Assembly: GCF_022763345.1 (NCBI RefSeq) | Contig: NZ_JALEGS010000024.1 | Span: 1 to 64,000 of the forward strand | From: Phaeodactylibacter sp. | GTDB taxonomy: Bacteria > Bacteroidota > Bacteroidia > Chitinophagales > Saprospiraceae | Length of the DNA: 64,000 nt | Direction of reading: 5' to 3' | The notes under the pieces: model-generated | The model's input: the letters and a program-made list of their open reading frames with translations, nothing else | Databases searched by the model: none | Told to the model about the DNA's origin: nothing | Position numbers and translations under genes: made by a program | Shown here: positions 9,516 through 17,737 of the stretch, one piece after another | How positions within the stretch are numbered: the first letter of the stretch is position 1 | How the letters are laid out: the number at the start of each line of letters is the position of its first letter

Positions 9516-10160
9516 ATGAGCATTAGCCTGACGATTATCCTGATTGGTATAACCGCCCTGATTTCCTATCAGGCGTTCAACAACCGGGAGCTGTTTTACA
9601 AGTCTGCCTTTCATCCGGCTTCCATTAAGGAATTTGGACAGATATCCCGCTTTCTCACCACCGGGTTTATTCATGCAAGCTGGGGCCACCTGGCCATCAA
9701 TATGTATGTGCTTTACCTGTTTGGGGATATTCTGGAGCAGATTTTCACACAATGGCTCTTTTCGCCGGCTATTGGGCGCATCGTTTTTCTGGTTTTCTAC
9801 CTTTCGGCGATTGTAGTCTCAGACATTCCCTCCTATTTCAAACATCAGGACAACCACGGTTACTCGGCAGTCGGTGCCTCAGGTGCGACTTCGGCACTGG
9901 TAATGGCTTATATCCTGTTCGACCCCTGGAACTGGTTTATTTTTCCACCGGTGCCGGGTGTCATTCTGGCGATAGGCTACCTGTGGTATTCCTCCTACAT
10001 GTCGAAGCATGGCGAGGACCTTATTGCGCACGATGCCCACCTTTGGGGCGCGGTCTACGGGATTACATTTATGATCCTTTTGGCAGCGCTGACCCAACCG
10101 GAGTTGCTCACTATGTTTTGGGAGCGCTTTATGGAAGGCCCACGGATGCCAAACTTCTAA
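9516..10160 (+). CDS. Rhomboid family intramembrane serine protease
   Basis: The 214-residue integral membrane protein has about six helices. It carries the rhomboid hallmarks: H53/H58/N62 in the second helix region (HASWGHLAINMY), nucleophile S122 in GASG and H175 in AHLWGA, the base of the catalytic dyad. Rhomboids cleave transmembrane substrates; the substrate here is unknown. Its place between rlmH and a YdcF-like gene gives no clue to it. Confidence 0.88.
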   Translation: MSISLTIILIGITALISYQAFNNRELFYKSAFHPASIKEFGQISRFLTTGFIHASWGHLAINMYVLYLFGDILEQIFTQWLFSPAIGRIVFLVFYLSAIVVSDIPSYFKHQDNHGYSAVGASGATSALVMAYILFDPWNWFIFPPVPGVILAIGYLWYSSYMSKHGEDLIAHDAHLWGAVYGITFMILLAALTQPELLTMFWERFMEGPRMPNF

Positions 10161-10163
10161 ATC

Positions 10164-10934
10164 ATGTTTTTTATCCTGTCCAAAGTCCTGGTATTTCTCC
10201 TCAAACCCATCACTTGGGTAGCCGGACTGCTCTTTTTGAGCTGGTTCTCTGCCAAGCCCAAGCGGAAACGCCGGTATGTGATGTTTGCGCTGGTGCTGTT
10301 GCTGTTGTTTTCCAACGGGTTCATTTTCAATATAGTGATCAGCGCCTGGGAGCCGGAAACGTTAACGGCCGACAAAATTGAAAAGCCCTACGCCGTAGGC
10401 ATCCTGCTCGGGGGCTATTCCAACCTCAACATCCGCCCTGCCCATGACCGGCATAACCTTAATGAACGCGCCAACCGCTTTGCCAATGCGCTGGAGCTCT
10501 ACAAAAAAGGGAAAGTCCGGAAGCTTTTGCTCACCGGCGGGCAGGGCTCCATTACCAAAAGAAACCCACCGGAAGCCAGCGAAGTGGTCGAATTCTTAGA
10601 AACCCTGGGCGTGCCCCGCAGGGATATCCTCGTGGAGGACCAAAGCCGAAATACGTATGAAAATGCGGTCTTCTCCAAAGCATTGATTGAAGAACAGCAA
10701 CTGCAAGGCCCCTTTTTGCTGCTCACCTCCGCCTGGCATATGCCCCGAGCCCACGCCTGCTTTGAACAGGCAGGACTGGAGGTGACACCTTTTGCCGTAG
10801 ATTACCTTACGGAGGAATGGGCACCTTCGCCCGAACAACTGGTGCTGCCCAATGCGCGGACACTCTACCTTTGGGAGCTAATCATTAAGGAATGGGTGGG
10901 CATACTTGCCTACCGGATCAAAGGCTACAACTAA
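10164..10934 (+). CDS. YdcF/ElyC family protein (DUF218)
   Basis: The 256-residue protein has two N-terminal transmembrane helices (about 5-25 and 32-55) followed by a DUF218 domain. The domain shows the early GILLGGY segment, the LLLTGGQG core, the EDQSRNTYENA motif and LLTSAWHMPRA. The arrangement matches ElyC/SanA/YdcF proteins linked to cell-envelope upkeep in other bacteria. The start lies 3 nt after the rhomboid stop, so the two genes are probably translationally coupled. Confidence 0.85.
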   Translation: MFFILSKVLVFLLKPITWVAGLLFLSWFSAKPKRKRRYVMFALVLLLLFSNGFIFNIVISAWEPETLTADKIEKPYAVGILLGGYSNLNIRPAHDRHNLNERANRFANALELYKKGKVRKLLLTGGQGSITKRNPPEASEVVEFLETLGVPRRDILVEDQSRNTYENAVFSKALIEEQQLQGPFLLLTSAWHMPRAHACFEQAGLEVTPFAVDYLTEEWAPSPEQLVLPNARTLYLWELIIKEWVGILAYRIKGYN

Positions 10935-10980
10935 GAGCGAAAAAGCCGTTGGCTAAGCTTTTGATTATCAAACCACTACC

Positions 10981-12546
10981 CTACTCTACCTGAATTAGTA
11001 CAAAATCCCCGTCATGAAAGGGGATTTCCAGGAGGGGCTCATAAGCCGGGAATTCGCCCTCCGGCACCATCATAAAACTGCCCGGTTTCAGTTCATCATT
11101 AAAATGCACCGTTTGGCCACGCAGGCGGTTGAGCTCATAAATCACGGTATAGGAAATACGCCCATCCTGGTACATATGCAGGGGCTCATCACCGGCAATG
11201 GCTTGTATTTGATGAGCCAGGTCTGTATTGAACTGCCCCGCGCTGTCGTGCGCCCGCTGCGGAAGAATGGTCAATGCAAATAGCAAACGCCCGGCGATCA
11301 GTCCAAACAGGAGCCAGTTGAGCGCCAATTCCGGTTTTCTGAAATGCAGAATGGCCAGGCCGGCAAATACAAGCGCGCCGAGTCCGGTTATCCAGGCCCG
11401 CCCGGGCAGAAAGTCAAATGCGGGGAGAAAATTCAAGGTAACCGCGCCAAGTGACAAGGCTACCAGCAACACGCCTACGATCACCCGAAAAGTGCGTTCC
11501 CGCCACCGGGCCAGTACGCCCCGCTCCTGCCAGGCGTAGACGCCCACGGACAACAGCAAGGGGTAAAGCATGTAAATATAGCGTTGCTTAGCGCCAGGAG
11601 CCAGCCAGTAGACCACGAAGTTAGACAGGAAAACCACAACCGAAAAAGCCAGCAAAGGCTTAGCCCTGATTTGTCGCCATATCCCTCGGTGCGTGGCGAA
11701 GAGCACCAGTAGCAAGCTCATGGGCAGGGTGTCTTTTAGCGTATCGAGTGGGAAGATAAGCAAGTGCTCCAGTGTCCTCCCCAAGCTGTTTTGAACGGCA
11801 GTGCGCCCCACAGATTCGGAAAAGAGGTCTGCCAGGTAATTGCCCAGGCTGTTGTACTGATGGTAAAGGGCAAGATAACCTCCGGCAATGCCTGCAAAAA
11901 CCGTAATCCCCAGCAGATGCTGCCAGGAAAAGAGCAGCCGCCAGCGCTTTTGATAAATCAGCCAGGATAATACGGTTAAGCCCAGAAAAGGGATAGAGGG
12001 TAGCCCTTTGGTCAACACTCCTATGGCAGCAAGCCCGTAGCTCAAGGTGAACATCAGGCTCCAGCGCGCTTTTTGCTCATAATGGAAGAACGCCAGCATG
12101 CTGCCCAGGGTAATCAGGCTGTAGAAAATGTCGATTTCCCCTAGCATGGAGAAGTAAAAATAGATGGCGCCGCAAAAGACATAGGATAACGCCCAAAGCT
12201 GCCCAAAGCCGGAATGGACATGTTGCCGACCGATCCGGTACAGCAGCAGCAGCGTGGCGATGAGTGACAAGATCGTTGGCAGTCGCAGCGCCCAGCGGCT
12301 GTACTCCCCAAATAGCGCAGCACTCCCGATGATCAGCCAGTTGAAAATCGGTGGTTTTTTGTAGTAAAACTCACCCAGCTGTCGCGGAACGATGTAGTTG
12401 CCGTTTTCCTGCATCTCCATGGCAATCAGGGCCCGGCGGGGCTCTTCCAGGTAGACAGGCTGTACCCCAATATTAATGAACAAGCTTACCAGCATGAGCC
12501 CCGCTGCCCAGGCCATCAGCCGTTTTTCCAGAGATGATTCCAGCAT
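10981..12546 (-). CDS. GT39-type (ArnT/PMT-like) membrane glycosyltransferase
   Basis: The 521-residue protein has about eleven transmembrane helices. A first periplasmic loop carries an acidic motif (LEEPRRA) of the kind that binds the donor in GT-C enzymes, and a YYKKPP segment follows. These fit the dolichyl-phosphate-mannose/ArnT superfamily, which transfers a sugar from a polyprenyl-phosphate donor to a lipid or protein outside the membrane. Acceptor and donor cannot be read from the sequence. It is a single gene, convergent with the YdcF-like gene and divergent from trxB. Confidence 0.75.
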   Translation of the reverse strand: MLESSLEKRLMAWAAGLMLVSLFINIGVQPVYLEEPRRALIAMEMQENGNYIVPRQLGEFYYKKPPIFNWLIIGSAALFGEYSRWALRLPTILSLIATLLLLYRIGRQHVHSGFGQLWALSYVFCGAIYFYFSMLGEIDIFYSLITLGSMLAFFHYEQKARWSLMFTLSYGLAAIGVLTKGLPSIPFLGLTVLSWLIYQKRWRLLFSWQHLLGITVFAGIAGGYLALYHQYNSLGNYLADLFSESVGRTAVQNSLGRTLEHLLIFPLDTLKDTLPMSLLLVLFATHRGIWRQIRAKPLLAFSVVVFLSNFVVYWLAPGAKQRYIYMLYPLLLSVGVYAWQERGVLARWRERTFRVIVGVLLVALSLGAVTLNFLPAFDFLPGRAWITGLGALVFAGLAILHFRKPELALNWLLFGLIAGRLLFALTILPQRAHDSAGQFNTDLAHQIQAIAGDEPLHMYQDGRISYTVIYELNRLRGQTVHFNDELKPGSFMMVPEGEFPAYEPLLEIPFHDGDFVLIQVE

Positions 12547-12732
12547 GCTATAGTTATTGTACCCCGCAAAGATGCCATTTTTTTCCCGCCTGGATAAGCC
12601 AATTTAGGCTTTGACAAAAGGGAGATCAAACCGACTCAACCTGAAGCGGGTTTGCGGCGTTTCCTTTCCTGAAGATTTCAGTTCGGGCGACAAACTGTGA
12701 CGGTAATTACAGACCGCTTTGCTCAAACTTTT

Positions 12733-12740
12733 TATTTTTG
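12733..12740 (+). promoter_or_regulatory. Probable -7 element of the trxB promoter
   Basis: TATTTTTG matches the Bacteroidota -7 consensus TAnnTTTG exactly and lies 35 nt before the trxB start codon. No TTTG is seen at the expected -33 spacing, so only the -7 half is supported. Confidence 0.45.
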
Positions 12741-12775
12741 CCCGGATTATAAAAAAACTACAAAGAAAAACCACG

Positions 12776-13720
12776 ATGGCAGAAGATATCCAACAAGTAA
12801 AATGCCTCATCATTGGCTCTGGCCCCGCGGGTTATACCGCTGCCGTTTATGCTGCACGTGCCAACATGTCTCCCGTACTGTATACTGGCTCTGAGCCAGG
12901 CGGCCAGCTCATGATTACCACTGACGTGGAAAACTACCCGGGCTATCCGGAAGGCATCATGGGCCCACAAATGATGGAGGACTTCCGCAAGCAGGCGGAG
13001 CGTTTCGGTACGGATGTCCGTTATGAACTGATCAGCAAGGTAGACCTTACCGGCCCGGTGCACAAAGCCTGGACAGAATCCGGCCAGGAAATCCACGCCA
13101 ACAGCATTATCATCTCCACAGGAGCCAGCGCCAAATGGCTGGGACTGGAGTCTGAAAAGCGGCTGACCAATAAAGGTGTATCTGCCTGCGCCGTATGCGA
13201 CGGGTTCTTCTTCCGCGGAATGGAAACCGCCATCGTCGGGGGTGGAGATACTGCTGCCGAAGAAGCCTTATACCTTTCCAAGCTCAGCCCAAAAGTGCAC
13301 ATGCTGGTGCGCCGGGACGAGCTGCGGGCTTCCAAAATCATGCAGGAACGGGTGATGAATACCGAAAATATCGAAATCCACTGGAATACAGAAACTGAGG
13401 AAATCCTTGGAGAAGAGGAAGTGGAAGGCGTACGCGTGATTAATAACCAAACGAAGGAAACTTCCGTCATCCCGATCAAAGGCTTCTTCGTAGCCATTGG
13501 CCACAAGCCCAATACAGACATTTTCAAAGACTGGCTGGATATGGATGATACGGGTTACATCGTGACTAAGGGCAAGACCACCAAGACCAACATTAAAGGC
13601 GTCTTTGCCAGCGGTGATGCGCAGGATAATGTATACCGTCAGGCCGTGACCGCGGCGGGCACCGGATGCATGGCAGCCCTTGATGCAGAGCGCTATTTGA
13701 CCGAAGAAGGGGTGATTTAG
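12776..13720 (+). CDS. trxB: Thioredoxin-disulfide reductase
   Basis: The product has 314 residues, the family's length. It is a FAD/NADPH enzyme that reduces thioredoxin. Visible parts are the FAD-binding IIGSGPAGYTAA near the N-terminus, the redox-active CAVC in the middle, the NADPH-binding VGGGDTAAEEA and the C-terminal FASGDAQD FAD motif. I chose ATG 12776; the frame extends upstream to 12719, but that part covers the probable promoter and lacks family similarity. Confidence 0.96.
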   Translation: MAEDIQQVKCLIIGSGPAGYTAAVYAARANMSPVLYTGSEPGGQLMITTDVENYPGYPEGIMGPQMMEDFRKQAERFGTDVRYELISKVDLTGPVHKAWTESGQEIHANSIIISTGASAKWLGLESEKRLTNKGVSACAVCDGFFFRGMETAIVGGGDTAAEEALYLSKLSPKVHMLVRRDELRASKIMQERVMNTENIEIHWNTETEEILGEEEVEGVRVINNQTKETSVIPIKGFFVAIGHKPNTDIFKDWLDMDDTGYIVTKGKTTKTNIKGVFASGDAQDNVYRQAVTAAGTGCMAALDAERYLTEEGVI

Positions 13721-13726
13721 GGCTTG

Positions 13727-13869
13727 TTGGGATTTTGCTTTTGGAGCGAACGCAGCCAAATTTTATTCTGATCAAGGCGCGATGAGGGAACATCCGTACG
13801 GACGTGACCGATAGAACAACGAAGAGCAGGACAAAATTTGGCAAGAGCAGCCCGAAGTGTAAAATCCAA
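13727..13869. repeat. About 143-nt concentric imperfect palindrome (REP/MITE-like element)
   Basis: Three pairs of inverted arms share one centre near 13798: TTGGGATTTT (13727-13736) with AAAATCCAA (13861-13869); GCCAAATTTT (13755-13764) with AAAATTTGGC (13833-13842), perfect over 10 bp; and the central TCCGTACGGA (13793-13802). Sequence between the arms also shows weaker mirrored similarity. It starts 7 nt after the trxB stop and has no credible ORF. It resembles a short non-autonomous repeat or an extended hairpin, but no second copy is visible in this window. Confidence 0.55.
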
Positions 13870-13930
13870 ATTAAGCTCTTAAATCAATTCCCGCTCCAAA
13901 AGGGGGGCGATACTCGCCCAAAACATAGAA

Positions 13931-13965
13931 AATGGCTATATTACCGCCTCGGTGATATAGCCATT
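13931..13965 (+). terminator. Hairpin between trxB and fba (terminator or fba leader hairpin)
   Basis: Arms AATGGCTATAT and ATATAGCCATT plus inner ACCG/CGGT, with one T-G pair, form a 16-bp stem with a 3-nt loop. It is followed by AATTTTTC. It fits an intrinsic terminator for trxB, but it ends only 26 nt before the fba start, so an attenuator in the fba leader is also possible. Confidence 0.65.
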
Positions 13966-13991
13966 AATTTTTCAAAACCGAACCCAATAAT

Positions 13992-15074
13992 ATGTCAACT
14001 GCAACCGCAACCCGCTTTCGCCCGGGTGTCCTTCACGGTGACGAGGTTACCGAATTGCTAAACTATGCAAACGAAAACAATTTCGCACTGCCTGCCGTCA
14101 ACGTGGTAGGCACCAACTCCATCAATGCAGTCCTCGAAACTGCACGGGAGGTCAACTCCCCGGTTATCATTCAATTCTCCAATGGTGGTGCCAGCTTTGT
14201 AGCCGGCAAAGGGCTTTCTAATGAAGGGGAGCGCGCTGCCATCCTTGGGGGCATCTCCGGCGCCATGCATGTGCATACGATGGCACAGGCTTATGGCGTG
14301 ACGGTCATTCTGCACACCGACCACTGCGCGAAAAAACTCCTGCCCTGGATCGACGGGCTAGTGGAAGCCGGGGAGAAATTCTACAAAGACCGTGGCTATC
14401 CGCTCTACAGTTCTCACATGCTCGATCTCTCTGAAGAGAGCCTCGAAGAGAACGTTGAGATTTGCGCCAAGTACCACGAGCGTATGAGCAAAATCGGTAT
14501 GACGCTGGAAATTGAGCTTGGCGTAACCGGCGGAGAAGAAGACGGCGTGGACAACACGGATGTAGACAGCTCCCGACTCTATACGCAGCCGGAAGAAGTT
14601 GCCTTTGCCTACGAAACGCTAAATAAGATCAGTGAGCGCTTTACCATTGCTGCTGCTTTCGGTAACGTGCACGGCGTTTACAAACCCGGCAACGTAGAGC
14701 TGAAGCCAATCATCCTAAAGAACTCGCAGGAGTATGTGAAGGAGAAATTTGGCACAAGCGATAACCCCATCAACTTTGTCTTCCACGGCGGTTCCGGTTC
14801 TTCCCGCGAGGAAATCCGCGAAGCGATCGAGTACGGAGCCATCAAGATGAATATCGATACGGATTTGCAGTGGGCTTTCTGGGACGGCATCCGCAACTAC
14901 GACAAGAAGCACCACGACTACCTGCAGGCGCAGATTGGCAACCCGGACGGGGACGATGTACCGAACAAGAAGTTCTACGATCCCCGTAAATGGCTGCGCG
15001 CGGCTGAGGAAAGCTTCAAGATTCGCCTGAAGCAGGCGTTTGAAGACCTGAATTGCATCGATCAGAATAAGTAA
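13992..15074 (+). CDS. fbaA: Class II fructose-bisphosphate aldolase
   Basis: The 360-residue enzyme matches the long class IIA (FbaA) group in length. It cleaves fructose 1,6-bisphosphate to dihydroxyacetone phosphate and glyceraldehyde 3-phosphate with a divalent metal. Seen are the N-terminal NFALPAVNV, the metal-binding HTDHCAKK, the EIELGVTGGEEDG loop, the AAFGNVHGVY segment and HGGSGSS followed by the N-MNIDTD motif. It is a single gene between a hairpin and a terminator. Confidence 0.96.
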   Translation: MSTATATRFRPGVLHGDEVTELLNYANENNFALPAVNVVGTNSINAVLETAREVNSPVIIQFSNGGASFVAGKGLSNEGERAAILGGISGAMHVHTMAQAYGVTVILHTDHCAKKLLPWIDGLVEAGEKFYKDRGYPLYSSHMLDLSEESLEENVEICAKYHERMSKIGMTLEIELGVTGGEEDGVDNTDVDSSRLYTQPEEVAFAYETLNKISERFTIAAAFGNVHGVYKPGNVELKPIILKNSQEYVKEKFGTSDNPINFVFHGGSGSSREEIREAIEYGAIKMNIDTDLQWAFWDGIRNYDKKHHDYLQAQIGNPDGDDVPNKKFYDPRKWLRAAEESFKIRLKQAFEDLNCIDQNK

Positions 15075-15090
15075 GCGAAATAACAACCTT

Positions 15091-15145
15091 AAACAGGTAC
15101 CATTACCGCAGTCCTCACCGGACTGCGGTATTTTTTTACCTGTTT
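15091..15145. terminator. Bidirectional terminator between fba and dnaG
   Basis: A perfect 10-bp stem ACCGCAGTCC (15105-15114) / GGACTGCGGT (15120-15129) is followed by seven T. An outer pair AAACAGGTA (15091-15099) / TACCTGTTT (15137-15145) nests around it. The convergent dnaG stop codon lies at its right edge, so it can serve both genes. Confidence 0.88.
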
Positions 15146-17213
15146 AAAACACTACGGTACCCAACTCTTTGGCCAGTTCATTGCGCAGCTGTTTCAGCTT
15201 TTGGTCCAGTTTCAGGTGGGCCATGTAGTCCCCTTCCCCATTTTCCATTACCGCTCTGAGCTGCTCTGCGTTCTGCATGATCATGCGGTTGAGTTTGCGA
15301 AGCCGGAACCGTTTCATGGCAGAAAGGCTGTCTTTGGCAAAATTCTCATCAGGCATTTTCTGGGTATTCAGGAAAATCTCCCACTTATTTGCCCAGTTTT
15401 CGCTGTACTCATAAGGAGAAGCAGACAGGTCCACGGCAAGCTGCTGCACATCATCCTCAATATGGTGAAGGAAGAGCTTGGGCCTAACGGCCTTGCCCTC
15501 CGCCAGGGCTTCCATAGCAATTTGGAAGACCCGCTGATACAGACTGTTGTCGAACTCATCGAGCACATCTTCCACATTGGCAATAAGGTACTCCGCAACT
15601 GTTATACCATCTTCCTGATCGAACTGAGCATCACCTCCGGTGACCAGGATACGGACGAGGTCCCGCTCCTGAAAACCATCGCCAACGGGTTTTTCCCGGG
15701 CCGGAGCGGGCATTTCTTCCGGCGGCAACTCTTCGAACGGAAGGTCCGTAATCCCTCCCGGCTCTTCAGAAGGAAAAGGCGGCTCGTCTCCGGCACCAGG
15801 CGGAGGCGGTCCCTGAGACAGCTTTTTCGGGGAAGATGCCGGTGGTGCTTCCTGCTCTAGCCGGCGGGCACGTTCCCGCTGACGAGCCTCTCGCTGACGT
15901 TCCTGCTCTTGTTTCCGCAGCCTTGCCTCCACAGCTTTATTAGCTTCGTTGACCAAGAGCTGTTCGTCTACCCCCATTAGGTTGGCACACTCCCTGATGT
16001 ACAAGGAGCGCTTGATGGGGTCGGGAATCTTGGAAATGCTCTCGACGATTTCCTGTATGAGTTTGGACTGCTTTACCGGGTCGCCCGCAGCTTCTTCCTG
16101 CAGCAACCCCGCCTGAAACATGATGAAGTCCTTGGCTTCCTGATCAACGTAGTTCCGAAAAGCATCCGTGCCTACAGACTGCACATAGGAATCAGGGTCT
16201 TCACCATCCGGCAGGAGTACGATTTTGACATTCAAACCCTGTTCCAAAACCAGCCCCAGCCCCCGTAGGGCAGCCTTAACGCCGGCTTTATCCCCATCGT
16301 AGAGGATTTTGATATTCTCCGTATACCGTTTGATTAGACCGATTTGCCCCACAGTAAGCGAGGTGCCGGAAGAAGCCACGACATTTTTCACATCTGCCTG
16401 ATGCAGGGAGATGACATCTGTGTAACCTTCCACCAGAATGCACTCATCAAGCTTGCGGATGGCCTGCTTGGCATGGAACGCACCGTAAAGGACTTTACTT
16501 TTGTTGTAGACTTCCGTCTCCGGCGTATTGACGTACTTCGGGGCTTTAACATCCTTCACAAGGATACGCCCACCGAACCCTATAACCTTTCCGGAGAGGT
16601 TGTGAATGGGAAACATCACCCGGTCCCGGAAAAAATCGCGCCCGTACTGTGAAGTCAGGCCCAGCTGCTTCAGCAAATCTGCGTTATACCCTTTTTGGAC
16701 GGCCGTCAGCGTGAAAGTGTCCTTGCCGGCAGGGGCATACCCCAGCCCAAACTTTTTGATGACCTCTTCCCGAAAGCCTCGTCGTTTGAAATAGCTTAGG
16801 GCCACACTTTTGCCCCGGTCGGTTTCAAACATCTGTTGCTGGTAAAATTGCTTGGCAAACTCATTGACCAAAAACAGGCTCTCCTGATGCTGCCGCTCGG
16901 CACGGGCCTCGTCGCTGACTTCGGTTTCTTCTATTTCTATCCCATATTTGCTTGCCAGGTAGCGCAGCCCCTCAGGATAAGAAAGCTGCTCATGCTCCAT
17001 GACAAACTTCAGGGCATCGCCCCCTTCTCCACAGCCAAAGCATTTGTAAATCCCCTTGGAAGGCGATACGGTGAAGGAAGGTGTTTTCTCATTGTGAAAA
17101 GGGCACAATCCGATCAAATTAACGCCCCGCCGCTTCAGGTTGACGAAGTCTTCGACCACATCCTCCACCCGGGCGGTTTCCATAATTTCATCTATGGTCT
17201 TTTGCTTGATCAT
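15144..17213 (-). CDS. dnaG: DNA primase
   Basis: The 689-residue primase makes RNA primers at the replication fork. The CHC2 zinc finger is C37, H40, C58 and C61 (CPFH, then CFGC). The catalytic core (about 125-245) and a TOPRIM domain (about 250-345; ILVEGYTDV and LYDGDKAG) follow. A Glu/Arg-rich helix and a Pro-rich linker at about 435-520 lead to a C-terminal helicase-binding region. The linker makes it longer than the ~600 residues of many homologues. It forms its own transcription unit. Confidence 0.96.
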   Translation of the reverse strand: MIKQKTIDEIMETARVEDVVEDFVNLKRRGVNLIGLCPFHNEKTPSFTVSPSKGIYKCFGCGEGGDALKFVMEHEQLSYPEGLRYLASKYGIEIEETEVSDEARAERQHQESLFLVNEFAKQFYQQQMFETDRGKSVALSYFKRRGFREEVIKKFGLGYAPAGKDTFTLTAVQKGYNADLLKQLGLTSQYGRDFFRDRVMFPIHNLSGKVIGFGGRILVKDVKAPKYVNTPETEVYNKSKVLYGAFHAKQAIRKLDECILVEGYTDVISLHQADVKNVVASSGTSLTVGQIGLIKRYTENIKILYDGDKAGVKAALRGLGLVLEQGLNVKIVLLPDGEDPDSYVQSVGTDAFRNYVDQEAKDFIMFQAGLLQEEAAGDPVKQSKLIQEIVESISKIPDPIKRSLYIRECANLMGVDEQLLVNEANKAVEARLRKQEQERQREARQRERARRLEQEAPPASSPKKLSQGPPPPGAGDEPPFPSEEPGGITDLPFEELPPEEMPAPAREKPVGDGFQERDLVRILVTGGDAQFDQEDGITVAEYLIANVEDVLDEFDNSLYQRVFQIAMEALAEGKAVRPKLFLHHIEDDVQQLAVDLSASPYEYSENWANKWEIFLNTQKMPDENFAKDSLSAMKRFRLRKLNRMIMQNAEQLRAVMENGEGDYMAHLKLDQKLKQLRNELAKELGTVVF

Positions 17214-17462
17214 AATGCCAAAAATACGATTTTTGACTAGAACCGTTCATCCGTTAGCGGAGGCCCGCCGTTCTTTTTGATCCTTTAACAAGGTATTAAC
17301 GCCGTTCTTTTTCATGCATTTTAACGTGCAACCCAGCGCTTATCAGGGCATTAGGAAATTCAGTTAACGGACGTTAAAAACGCTAACACCTTATGATATA
17401 ACAAATCCCCTCAAGCCATCGTATTAGGAGCGAACAATTTAATGGGTGTTCTCATAGTGTGG

Positions 17463-17504
17463 GCTGCCCCGTCTCCGGAAAGGATGTGCGGGGCAGCGTT
17501 TTTT
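17463..17504 (+). terminator. Stand-alone intrinsic terminator
   Basis: GCTGCCCCG (17463-17471) pairs perfectly with CGGGGCAGC (17489-17497) and a T-rich tail follows. No plus-strand gene lies upstream within more than 2 kb, so the transcript it ends must begin inside this intergenic stretch or be antisense to dnaG. Confidence 0.75.
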
Positions 17505-17595
17505 ATACTGCTTCAAGACCGTTCATTTATTGGGCCTTAACAACAATTTTTAAAAAAAATTTGGTCATCATTAAACAAATAGTGCAAAAAGGCTG

Positions 17596-17669
17596 TATAT
17601 TTGAGTATACAGAGAGAGCGCGTTAGTGAGCCCGCTGCACCTTCCTTCAAAATAGCAGCGGGTTTTTTT
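17596..17669 (+). ncRNA. Candidate small RNA: -7 box, short transcript, terminator
   Basis: TATATTTG at 17596-17603 matches the -7 consensus. About 30 nt later CCCGCTGC (17631-17638) pairs with GCAGCGGG (17655-17662), followed by seven T. Transcription from this box would give an RNA of about 60 nt with no start codon. No clear -33 box is seen, so the promoter half is weak. No known RNA family is recognised. Confidence 0.4.
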
Positions 17670-17737
17670 ATGCCCTGAATCAAGCATTTCCCACTCTAAT
17701 TTACTGAGAACCATTAAGGAACAAAACGGACTATCTC

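Larger units (their letters stand above)
17214..17737. other. Gene-free 524-bp stretch with two stand-alone terminators
   Basis: No credible ORF is present on either strand. The stretch holds two plus-strand intrinsic terminators (17463-17504 and 17631-17669) and one good -7 box (17596-17603). Because dnaG and ybbR both run on the minus strand, these plus-strand terminators do not belong to any annotated gene. They may end short non-coding transcripts. Confidence 0.6.

Noticed and set aside
10938..10966. Possible terminator between the YdcF-like and GT39 genes
   Set aside because: Only a 4-bp AGCC/GGCT stem or a loose AAAAGC/GCTTTT pairing is possible; too weak to report.
12719..12775. N-terminal extension of trxB
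   Set aside because: It overlaps a probable -7 box and lacks similarity; ATG 12776 gives the usual family start.
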